NCBI RefSeq assembly: GCF_027627575.1
Contig: NZ_CP114065.1
Span: 2,418,001 to 2,482,000, forward strand
DNA from: Kribbella sp. CA-293567
Lineage (GTDB): Bacteria > Actinomycetota > Actinomycetes > Propionibacteriales > Kribbellaceae
Direction: 5' to 3'
DNA length: 64,000 nt
Shown: one piece after another, positions 33,821 through 41,556 of the stretch
How the letters are laid out: each line of letters starts with the position of its first letter
How positions within the stretch are numbered: the first letter of the stretch is position 1
The notes under the pieces: model-generated
What the model saw: the letters and a program-made list of their open reading frames with translations, nothing else
Told to the model about the DNA's origin: nothing
The model's database searches: none
Program-made: the position numbers and the translations under genes

Positions 33821-33890
33821 GGAGGAAGGATGCCACCAACCGCCGACAGTTTCCCGGACCACACCGGGCCGAGCGGTTACCGTTGCGCCC

Positions 33891-34406
33891 ATGGCGAGGA
33901 AGAGACCGTTGCCGTTCGACCCGATCGACGAGGCATCGCGGCAGTGGGGCCGCCGCTGGGGTGCCGTCGAGCAGATGCGCGCGGTCACCTCGCTGATGCG
34001 CGCCCAGCAGATCGTGATCGGCGAACTGGACGAGATCCTCAGGAAGCACGGCCTGACCTTCGCCCGGTTCGAGGCGCTCGTGCTGCTGACCTTCTCCCGG
34101 CGCGGCTCGCTGCCGCTGGGCAAGATGGGGGAGCGGCTGCAGGTGCACCCGACGTCCGTCACCTCGATCGTCCGCCGGCTGGAGACGGCCGGCCTGGTCA
34201 CCCGTACGCCGCACCCCGACGACGGTCGCGCCATCCTCTGCGAGATCACCGCCGAGGGCCGCGAACTGGTCGAGCGGGCCACCGCCGACCTGGTCGCCGC
34301 CGACTTCGCGCTGCGGGGTCTCACCGACGCGCAGCTCGAGATGCTCTGGTCGGTCCTGCTGCCACTGCGCCGGACCGCGGGCGATTTCGCGCCCGAAGAG
34401 GACTGA
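33891..34406 (+). CDS. MarR-family regulator
   Basis: A 171-residue winged-helix protein: LTFARFEALVLLTFSRRGSLPLGKMGERLQVHPTSVTSIVRRLETAGLVTRTPHPDDGRAILCEITAEGREL. It binds small molecules and represses neighbouring genes. It lies 103 bases upstream of the mutase gene on the same strand, so that gene is the likely target or co-transcribed partner. Confidence 0.9.
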   Translation: MARKRPLPFDPIDEASRQWGRRWGAVEQMRAVTSLMRAQQIVIGELDEILRKHGLTFARFEALVLLTFSRRGSLPLGKMGERLQVHPTSVTSIVRRLETAGLVTRTPHPDDGRAILCEITAEGRELVERATADLVAADFALRGLTDAQLEMLWSVLLPLRRTAGDFAPEED

Positions 34407-34509
34407 TCCGGGCGATCCGGTGCCGAACCTGTGCAAGACCTATGCGCCCGGTGGTCTTTAGTAGGACGTCCAAGTACTTTGGGGTGAGACGAACCCTGAG
34501 GAGGGCCTG

Positions 34510-36183
34510 ATGGACGCGGAGCAGATCGCCGCCGGACAGCGCCGATGGCAGCAGCGGTACGACGCGTCGCGCCGCCGGGAAGCCGACTTCACCACGCTGT
34601 CGGGCGCCGAGGTCGAGCCGGTCTACGGCCCGCCCGAGGGGTACGACGACCCCCGGATGGAGCGGATCGGCTGGCCGGGCGAGTTCCCGTTCACCCGCGG
34701 CCTGCACGCCACCGGCTACCGCGGCCGCACCTGGACGATCCGCCAGTTCGCCGGCTTCGGCAACGCCGAGGACACCAACGCGCGGTACAAGATGATCCTC
34801 AAGTCCGGCGGTGGTGGCCTGTCGGTCGCCTTCGACATGCCGACCCTGATGGGCCGCGACTCCGACGACCCGAAGTCGCTCGGCGAGGTCGGGCACTGTG
34901 GCGTGGCGATCGACAGCGCGGCCGACATGGACCGGCTGTTCAAGGACATCCCGCTGCAGGACGTCACCACCTCGATGACGATCTCCGGCCCGGCCGTGCC
35001 GGCCTTCGTGATGTACCTGGTCGCCGCCGAGCGCCAGGGCGCCGACATCACCAAGCTGAACGGCACCCTGCAGACCGACATCTTCAAGGAGTACATCGCC
35101 CAGAAGGAGTGGCTCTTCCCGCCGGAGCCGCACCTGCGCCTGATCGGCGACCTGATGGAGTACTGCGCCACCAACATCCCGGCGTACAAGCCGTTGAGCG
35201 TCTCCGGCTACCACATCCGCGAGGCCGGTTCGACGGCCGCGCAGGAGCTTGCCTACACGCTCGCCGACGGCTTCGGGTACGTCGAACTCGGCTTGAGCCG
35301 GGGCCTCGACATCGACAAGTTCGCCTCCGGTCTGTCGTTCTTCTTCGACAGCCACCTGGACTTCTTCGAGGAGATCGCCAAGTTCCGCGCCAGCCGCCGG
35401 ATCTGGGCCCGCTGGATGCGCGACGTCTACGGCGCGAAGACCGACAAGGCCCAGTGGCTGCGGTTCCACACCCAGACCGCGGGCGTATCGCTGACCGCCC
35501 AGCAGCCGACCCTCAACGTCGTCCGGACGGCGGTCGAGGCCCTCGCCGCGGTCCTCGGCGGCACCAACTCGCTGCACACCAACGCCCTGGACGAGACGCT
35601 CGCGCTGCCGACCGACCAGTCGGCCGAGATCGCGCTGCGGACCCAGTCGGTGCTGATGGAGGAGATCGGTGTCACCAACGTCGCCGACCCGCTCGGTGGT
35701 TCCTGGTACGTCGAGGCGCTGACCGACCAGATCGAGGCCGAGGCGGAGGAGATCTTCGCCCGGATCAAGGAGATGAGCCCGGACGGCACGATGACCGGCG
35801 GCATCCTGCGCGGGATCGAGGACGGCTGGTTCATGGCCGAGATCGCCGACGCGGCCTTCGAGTACCAGCAGAAGCTGGAGAAGGGCGAGAAGAAGATCGT
35901 CGGCGTGAACACCCAGACCGACACGGTGGCCGGCCGGCTGGAGATCCTCCGGGTCAGCCACGAGGTGGAGGTCGAGCAGTGCCGGGTGCTGGCGGCGCGC
36001 AAGACGCGACGCGACGAGGACCTGGTCCGACGTACGCTGTCGGCGCTGGTCGAGGCATCCCGAGGGACCGGCAGTCTGATCGAGCCCATGCTGGAGGCGG
36101 CGCGTGCGGAGGCCACGATGGGGGAGATCTGTCACGTTCTTCGGATCGAATGGGGCGAGTACCGAGAGCCCGCCCGCTTCTGA
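34510..36183 (+). CDS. acyl-CoA mutase large subunit, IcmA-like
   Basis: A 557-residue TIM-barrel mutase subunit without the B12-binding domain. It starts MDAEQIAAGQRRWQQRYDASR, and the barrel phrases FTRGLHATGYRGRTWTIRQFAGF, KSGGGGLSVAFDMPTLMGRD, TSMTISGPAVPAF, LNGTLQTDIFKEYIAQKEWLFPPEPH and LGGTNSLHTNALDETL are those of isobutyryl-CoA mutase IcmA and MutB. Methylmalonyl-CoA mutases of full length are about 700-730 residues; this matches the two-subunit IcmA type, needing a separate B12 subunit not found here. MeaB (30242) is its likely chaperone. Confidence 0.87.
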   Translation: MDAEQIAAGQRRWQQRYDASRRREADFTTLSGAEVEPVYGPPEGYDDPRMERIGWPGEFPFTRGLHATGYRGRTWTIRQFAGFGNAEDTNARYKMILKSGGGGLSVAFDMPTLMGRDSDDPKSLGEVGHCGVAIDSAADMDRLFKDIPLQDVTTSMTISGPAVPAFVMYLVAAERQGADITKLNGTLQTDIFKEYIAQKEWLFPPEPHLRLIGDLMEYCATNIPAYKPLSVSGYHIREAGSTAAQELAYTLADGFGYVELGLSRGLDIDKFASGLSFFFDSHLDFFEEIAKFRASRRIWARWMRDVYGAKTDKAQWLRFHTQTAGVSLTAQQPTLNVVRTAVEALAAVLGGTNSLHTNALDETLALPTDQSAEIALRTQSVLMEEIGVTNVADPLGGSWYVEALTDQIEAEAEEIFARIKEMSPDGTMTGGILRGIEDGWFMAEIADAAFEYQQKLEKGEKKIVGVNTQTDTVAGRLEILRVSHEVEVEQCRVLAARKTRRDEDLVRRTLSALVEASRGTGSLIEPMLEAARAEATMGEICHVLRIEWGEYREPARF

Positions 36184-38017
36184 GGAAACGGCAGACCCCG
36201 ACGGTACGGCGCCCGGCCGCGGCGGCGAGTCACCTCGCCGCTGGGGCAAACCCCAGGAGGGCGGCGGCCCGGCGTCGCCGGCCGACGGCCGTGGCGTGGT
36301 CGTGTGCGGTTCCGACCGGACGATGCTCCGGGTGGTCACCGAGCTGGTGAGCTCGGGCGAGCACGTGACGGCGATCGTCAATCCGGCGTCGCGGCACTTC
36401 GAGCGGATCGGCGAGCTCGGCGCCCAGGTGATCGGCGTACGGGTGGTGAGCGAGTCCGTCCTGCGCCGCGCCGGGATCGATGCCGGTGACCGCACCGCCT
36501 CCACTGCGCGGGCGCTGGTCCTGCTGGACACCGACGACGTCCGCAACCTGCACACCGCGCTGACCGCGCGCGACATGGACCCGAGCCTGCGGATCGTCAT
36601 CCAGATGGTCAATCCCCGCCTCGGCGGGCAGTTGCACGAGCTGCTCGACGACTGCGTCGTCATCTCCGGGCCGTCGCTGGCAGCGCCCGCGTTCGTGGCC
36701 GACGCGCTGGAGGACGACGAGCTGATCTGGGTCGACATCGGTGGCCGGCGAATGGTCGCCGGTCCGGCCGACCGGATCAGCGACCCGCACCTGACTGTGC
36801 TGGCCGACACCACCTCGTCGGCGACCCCGGAGCTGCTGCCGGCCGACAGCGCCGACCCGGCCGGCGACATCGTGCTCGGCACCGGCGTACGGCGCCGGCG
36901 CGCGACCGCCGGCTCTCTGTGGCGGACCAAGGACGTCCGCCGGGCCGGCTGGCTGATGGCGACCCGCGACATCCTCGACCGGCGGGTCCGGACCATCGCC
37001 GCGGTGATGGCCGGCCTGGTCCTGGTCGGTACGGCGCTGACGCACTGGATCGCCCACATCGACTGGCTCCGCGCCCTCTACCTGGCAGCGGGCGCGGTCA
37101 CCTCGGCCGGGATCGAGGACGACACGTTCTCCGACGCCAAGCCGTACGCCAAGGTCGCCGCGGTTGTGGTGCAGCTGACCGGCATCGTGCTGATGGCCCT
37201 GCTCACCGCCGTCATCGTCGACTCACTGATCGGCGCCCGGCTGTCGCGGGTGATCGGCGGGGTCCGAGGGCGACCTCGGAACCACGTCATCGTCTGCGGC
37301 CTCGGGACGGTGGGTGCCCGGGTGCTCGAGATCATGGTCGAGCGCGGGATCGCCGTGGTCGGGGTCGAACACGACGAGGACGCCCCCGGGGTGCAGACCG
37401 CGCACCGGTTGCGGATCCCGGTGATCATCGGCGACAGCAGCAACGAGGAGACGCTGCGGTCGGCCGGCGTCGAGCTGTGTCAGTCGATGCTCGCGCTCAC
37501 CGACGGCGACATCACCAACCTCGAGTCCGCGATGGTGGCGCACGAACTGAACCCGGACGCCCGGATCACGATGCGGATGTTCGACCACGACCTGGCCCAG
37601 CGGGTCGAGCGGCAGCTCGGCCTCGGCCACAGCCGGTCGGTGTCGATGCTGGTCGCGCCCGCCATCGCCGCGGCCGTCTCGAACCGGCGCAGTCAGACGA
37701 CCGTCCCGGCCGGCCGGCGCGTCCTGCTGCTGACGGAGGTCATCGTCGAGCGGGACTCGGTTGCGGTCGGCAAGCGTCTCGGTGAACTGGACGAAGAAGG
37801 CGGTCTGCGGGTGCTCGCCCGGTACGACGGCAGCGGCCCGTGGGACTGGTTGCCGGTTCCGCAGACGGGGGCCGCTGTCTCGCAGGCCTGGTACGAACAG
37901 ACGGTGGAGCCGGGCACCCGGATCGCCGTCGCCGGCACCCGGAGCGGGCTGGCCAGACTGCTGCTGGCCACCCGCGCGCCACACCGTATCGGGCCGTCGG
38001 GGAGGATGGACCCATGA
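36104..38017 (+). CDS. RCK-TM-RCK channel-like protein (CASTOR/TrkA-type)
   Basis: A 637-residue membrane protein. N-terminal RCK/TrkA_N domain (about 65-235: GVVVCGSDRTMLRVVTELVSSGEHVTAI ... LVLLDTDDVRNLHTALTARDMDPSLRIVIQM), a central two-helix membrane part (about 285-375), then a second RCK domain (HVIVCGLGTVGARVLEIMVERGIAVVGVEHDE ... LALTDGDITNLESAMVAHELNP). Between the helices the K+-channel filter TVGYGD is replaced by AGAVTSAGIEDD. GTG at 36104 overlaps the mutase by 80 bases. Most likely a ligand-gated ion conductance, but selectivity is not predictable. Confidence 0.85.
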   Translation: MRRPRWGRSVTFFGSNGASTESPPASEETADPDGTAPGRGGESPRRWGKPQEGGGPASPADGRGVVVCGSDRTMLRVVTELVSSGEHVTAIVNPASRHFERIGELGAQVIGVRVVSESVLRRAGIDAGDRTASTARALVLLDTDDVRNLHTALTARDMDPSLRIVIQMVNPRLGGQLHELLDDCVVISGPSLAAPAFVADALEDDELIWVDIGGRRMVAGPADRISDPHLTVLADTTSSATPELLPADSADPAGDIVLGTGVRRRRATAGSLWRTKDVRRAGWLMATRDILDRRVRTIAAVMAGLVLVGTALTHWIAHIDWLRALYLAAGAVTSAGIEDDTFSDAKPYAKVAAVVVQLTGIVLMALLTAVIVDSLIGARLSRVIGGVRGRPRNHVIVCGLGTVGARVLEIMVERGIAVVGVEHDEDAPGVQTAHRLRIPVIIGDSSNEETLRSAGVELCQSMLALTDGDITNLESAMVAHELNPDARITMRMFDHDLAQRVERQLGLGHSRSVSMLVAPAIAAAVSNRRSQTTVPAGRRVLLLTEVIVERDSVAVGKRLGELDEEGGLRVLARYDGSGPWDWLPVPQTGAAVSQAWYEQTVEPGTRIAVAGTRSGLARLLLATRAPHRIGPSGRMDP

Positions 38018-38051
38018 ACGTAAGCAGTCAGCACGGAATGCGAGGACAGCG

Positions 38052-39017
38052 GTGAGCCAGCCGAACTTCTCCCGACCGGGAGCGATCGATCTGTCGTCCC
38101 TGCGCAAGCCGGCCGCACCGCGGCCCGGCAGCGCGCCCGGCGCCCCGGGCGGGCCCGGCAGAGCACCCGGTGGTCCGGCCGCCTCGGCCGGCGGCGCCTA
38201 CGTGCTGAACGTGACCGAGCCGACCTTCCAGGCCGACGTGATCGAGCGCTCGCTCCAGGTTCCCGTCGTGGTCGAGTTCTGGTCACCGCGCTCGCCGGAG
38301 TCGCAGACCCTCAGCCCGACCCTGGTCCAGCTCTCCACCGAGTACGCCGGGAAGTTCCTGCTGGCCCGGATCGACATCGACGCGAACCCGCAGCTGGCCC
38401 AGGCGGTCGGCGTCCAGACGGTGCCGCTGGTGATCGCCGTACTGCGCGGTCAGGTCGTCCCGCTCTTCCAGGGTGCGGTCTCGGACGCCGAGGCCCGGCA
38501 GTACCTGGAGCAGCTGCTCACGGTTGCCGTGGCCAACGGAATCACCGGTCGCACGGACCCGGTCGGCCCGGCCGGCGACGCAGCGGCGGCACCGGCCGAG
38601 CCTGAGCCGGACCCGCGCTACGAGGCCGCCGAGGACGCGGTCGCCGCCGGTGATCTGGACGGCGCGATCGCGGCGTACGAGGCGTTGCTGAAGGAGACTC
38701 CGAACGACGCCGAGGCGAAGGCCGGGCTGTCCCGCGTCCAGCTGGTCAAGCGCACTCGCGACGTCCCGGCCGAGGTGCGCACGCGGGCCGCGGACAACCC
38801 CGAGGACGTCGAGGCGCAGCTGCTCGTCGCTGACGTGGACCTGATGGGCGGCCACGTCGACGACGCGTTCGCGCGCCTGATCAAGACGATCCAGGTGACC
38901 GCCGGCGATGACCGCAACACCGTTCGGCTGCACCTGCTGGAGCTGTTCGAGGTGGTCGGCGCCGACGACGAGCGAGTGATCAAGGCCCGCCGCCGGCTGA
39001 TGGCCGCGCTCTTCTGA
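38052..39017 (+). CDS. thioredoxin-fold/TPR protein, CnoX/YbbN-like
   Basis: A 321-residue protein: disordered Pro/Gly-rich N-terminus (about 1-48), a thioredoxin-like domain (PVVVEFWSPRSPESQTLSP ... LLARIDIDANPQLAQAVGVQTVPLVIAVLRG) and a C-terminal TPR region (DAVAAGDLDGAIAAYEALLKETPNDAEA ... DDAFARLIKTIQ). The CxxC active site is replaced by SPRS, so it cannot do thiol exchange. YbbN/CnoX proteins of this design act as co-chaperones. GTG at 38052. It is the sixth syntenic gene with the S. coelicolor block. Confidence 0.85.
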   Translation: MSQPNFSRPGAIDLSSLRKPAAPRPGSAPGAPGGPGRAPGGPAASAGGAYVLNVTEPTFQADVIERSLQVPVVVEFWSPRSPESQTLSPTLVQLSTEYAGKFLLARIDIDANPQLAQAVGVQTVPLVIAVLRGQVVPLFQGAVSDAEARQYLEQLLTVAVANGITGRTDPVGPAGDAAAAPAEPEPDPRYEAAEDAVAAGDLDGAIAAYEALLKETPNDAEAKAGLSRVQLVKRTRDVPAEVRTRAADNPEDVEAQLLVADVDLMGGHVDDAFARLIKTIQVTAGDDRNTVRLHLLELFEVVGADDERVIKARRRLMAALF

Positions 39018-39084
39018 TGCACCTGGAGCTCCCATAGGGAGTCGCCGTACCGCGTGCCTCTTACCAGGCCGCGCATGCGGACGC

Positions 39085-39131
39085 AGCGGGCGGTGTTCGG
39101 AGTGAGGTCGACGCTTCCGACACCGCCCGCT
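39085..39131. terminator. bidirectional terminator between converging genes
   Basis: A stem of about 16 pairs with one bulge (39085-39101 with 39115-39131) sits between the thioredoxin-fold gene and the minus-strand citrate synthase gene. Confidence 0.6.
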
Positions 39132-39177
39132 CCTGTTGTGGTGGAGTACACGTCACGCCAGGACGGGGAGCATGAGG

Positions 39178-40335
39178 TCAGGTGACCTCCGGGCCGGTGT
39201 AGTTGCCCAGGGCACGGAACCGCAGCCCGGGCTCGGCGTACTCCTCCAGGGCGTGAGCGGTCCAGCCGACGATGCGGGCGAGCGCGAACAAGGCCTCGCC
39301 CGCGTCGCGGTGGAAGCCGTAGGCCTGCATCAACGTCGCCAGCGCGAGGTCGCTGTTCGGGAAGCCGTTCACCTTCGCGGTGAGGTCGTGGACCCGGTCC
39401 ATCACCGGCTCGCCGGCGAGTAGTCCGAACAGCACCTCGGCCCGCGGATCGCGCCGCTGGTAGATGCGATGGCCGAAGCCGGGCACGGAGTTGCCCGAGC
39501 GCAGTTCGTCGGAGAGCGCCTTGACGGGATCCTCCAGGGCACGGCCGAGGAACTGGTACGCCAGGGTGGTCGCGGCGCCGTGGTACTGGCCGTCGAGGGC
39601 GCCGAGGCCGGCCGACACGACGGAGTACAGGTTGGCTCGGGCACTGGCGGCGACCCGTGCTGCGATGGTCGATGCGGCGAGTCCGTGGTCGGCGAGCAGC
39701 ACTAGGGCGGAGTTCAGCAGGTGTGGCCGCGCTGGCCGGGCTGACAGCTTCGGCCAGAGTCTCGCGGCGAAGCCGCCGTCGACCGTCTGCCCCGGCAGCG
39801 CGGTCACCAGCGCTCCGAGCAATTGCCGGGAGGTGGTGACGATCGAGTCGGGGGTCAGATCGAAGCGCAGTGGGTCTGCAGCGCCCAGGACTGCGACGGC
39901 GATTCGCAGCTGGTCGGCCATCCGGGCTCCGGGTGGCGCCACGGCCATTGCCTTGCGTGCCAGCTCCACCAGTTCCGGTGGTGCCGCGAACGGCTCGCTC
40001 GGCGCCAGGTCGCCGGTCCAGAGCAGTTCGGCGACAGACTCGAAGGTCTGTCCCGTCACCAGGTCGCGCACGGAGTGACCGCAGTAGTAGAGCTCGTCGT
40101 CGCGCAGTAGCGACAGGTGCGTCTCGATCCGCTCGATCGCGCCCGGATGGTCGACGCTGCGACCGGCGAGGCGCTCCACCTGGGCGGCGTCGAACAGGCT
40201 GCCTCGCCGTCCGCGCGCCCGGACGCTGGTGAGCTGGCCGCGGCTGACATAGGCGTAGACCGTCTCCGGCTTCACTTTCAGCCGCCGCGCCACCTCCGCG
40301 GTGGTCAGGTAATTCTCGTCACTCTGCTGCGCCAT
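39178..40335 (-). CDS. citrate synthase family protein with N-terminal helix-turn-helix
   Basis: A 385-residue protein. Residues 1-60 form a MerR/excisionase-type helix-turn-helix (YLTTAEVARRLKVKPETVYAYVSRGQLTSVRARGRRGSLFD). The rest is a citrate synthase fold with catalytic histidines in QYHGAATTL and GFGHRIYQRRDPRA, and NSDLALATLM where the third catalytic Asp is expected. It may be an enzyme that senses its own substrate and controls transcription, or a former enzyme acting as a regulator. It is divergent from a second citrate synthase, with TTGA/TCAA palindromes between. Confidence 0.87.
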   Translation of the reverse strand: MAQQSDENYLTTAEVARRLKVKPETVYAYVSRGQLTSVRARGRRGSLFDAAQVERLAGRSVDHPGAIERIETHLSLLRDDELYYCGHSVRDLVTGQTFESVAELLWTGDLAPSEPFAAPPELVELARKAMAVAPPGARMADQLRIAVAVLGAADPLRFDLTPDSIVTTSRQLLGALVTALPGQTVDGGFAARLWPKLSARPARPHLLNSALVLLADHGLAASTIAARVAASARANLYSVVSAGLGALDGQYHGAATTLAYQFLGRALEDPVKALSDELRSGNSVPGFGHRIYQRRDPRAEVLFGLLAGEPVMDRVHDLTAKVNGFPNSDLALATLMQAYGFHRDAGEALFALARIVGWTAHALEEYAEPGLRFRALGNYTGPEVT

Positions 40336-40356
40336 CGCGCGCTCCCCGCTGTACTC

Positions 40357-40375
40357 ATGTTGACTGGATCAACAT
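40357..40375. promoter_or_regulatory. palindrome between divergent citrate synthases (site 1)
   Basis: ATGTTGA-N5-TCAACAT, a perfect 7-bp inverted repeat, 22 bases upstream of the HTH-fused gene. Likely operator for that protein. Confidence 0.5.
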
Positions 40376-40384
40376 TGACAATAG

Positions 40385-40399
40385 TTGATTGGCGATCAA
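40385..40399. promoter_or_regulatory. palindrome between divergent citrate synthases (site 2)
   Basis: TTGAT-N5-ATCAA, 12 bases before the ATG of the second citrate synthase. Its TTGA/TCAA core is the same as site 1 but with a 7-base centre. Confidence 0.4.
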
Positions 40400-40410
40400 G
40401 TCTGAACTTC

Positions 40411-41556
40411 ATGTCCATCACAGTCGAAGGTCCGATCGAAGTACCACCGGGGCTGCGCAACGTCATCGTCACGCAGACCCAGCTCGGAGACGTCCGAGGT
40501 GACGAGGGGTTCTACCACTACCGGCAGTACTCGGCGATCGAGCTGTCCCAGTCGAAGACGGTCGAGGATGTCTGGTTCCTGCTGTACGAAGGCCGGCTGC
40601 CCAGCACGGCCGAGCGTGCTGCCTTCAGTGCCGAGATCGCGCCGCTCCGCCCACTGCCGGCCGAAGTACGGGCTGTGCTTCCGGCGATCGCCGCTGCCGG
40701 CTCGTCCTTCAATCCACTGGCCGGTCTCCGTACTGCGCTGTCCCTGCTGGCCGCCGCCCGCGAACTGCCGCCGCTGTGGGACGCGGATCCGGCCCGGCGC
40801 AGGGCCGACGCGATGCTGGTCTGCGCCGTCACGCCGACGATCCTGGCCGCGCTGTACCGACTGCGCGAAGGACTGGAGCCGCTCGAGCCGCGCGCCGACC
40901 TGTCCACCGCCGCGAATTGGCTCTATCTGGTCACCGGCGAGGAGCCGACGCCGGCCAAGGCGAGCGCGATCGAGCACTACCTGATCTCGACCATCGACCA
41001 TGGCTTCAACGCCTCGACCTTCACCGCCCGGGTGATCGCCTCGACCGGCGCCGATGTCGTGGCGGCGGTCGCCGGAGCCATCGGTGCTTTCTCCGGCCCG
41101 CTCCACGGGGGCGCTCCCGACCGGGCCCTCGCGAGCCTCGACGAGATCGGTACCCCGGACCGCATCGACGCCTGGGTCCGCGCGAAGGTCTCGGCCGGCG
41201 ACCGGATCATGGGGTTCGGGCACGCCGTCTACCGCACCGAGGACCCTCGTTCCCTGATGCTCCGCGACCTCGCGCTCGCCCTCGGCGGAGACCTGGCCGA
41301 CTTCGCCACCACGGTCGAGCGACGCATCGTCGAGGTGCTCGCCGAGCTCAAGCCCGGCCGCAACCTCTACGCCAACGTCGAGTTCTACGCCGGGGTGGTG
41401 ATGTCGCTCTGCGACCTTCCGCGGGCCATGTTCACGCCGACGTTCGCGACCAGCCGGGTGATCGGCTGGACCGCCAACGTCCTGGAGCAGTCCGAGGACG
41501 CCAAGATCATCCGCCCTTCGGCTCGCTATGTCGGGCCACCGCCGGCCCGCGGCTAG
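40411..41556 (+). CDS. citrate/2-methylcitrate synthase
   Basis: A 381-residue citrate synthase. Catalytic histidines lie in GPLHGGAPDRAL and GFGHAVYRTEDPRS; the position of the third catalytic residue reads NVEFYAG, with Glu where NVDFYSG has Asp. RPSARYVGP closes the protein as usual. It condenses an acyl-CoA with oxaloacetate; citrate and methylcitrate activity cannot be told apart by eye. Divergent from the HTH-fused paralogue and likely regulated by it. Confidence 0.9.
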   Translation: MSITVEGPIEVPPGLRNVIVTQTQLGDVRGDEGFYHYRQYSAIELSQSKTVEDVWFLLYEGRLPSTAERAAFSAEIAPLRPLPAEVRAVLPAIAAAGSSFNPLAGLRTALSLLAAARELPPLWDADPARRRADAMLVCAVTPTILAALYRLREGLEPLEPRADLSTAANWLYLVTGEEPTPAKASAIEHYLISTIDHGFNASTFTARVIASTGADVVAAVAGAIGAFSGPLHGGAPDRALASLDEIGTPDRIDAWVRAKVSAGDRIMGFGHAVYRTEDPRSLMLRDLALALGGDLADFATTVERRIVEVLAELKPGRNLYANVEFYAGVVMSLCDLPRAMFTPTFATSRVIGWTANVLEQSEDAKIIRPSARYVGPPPARG

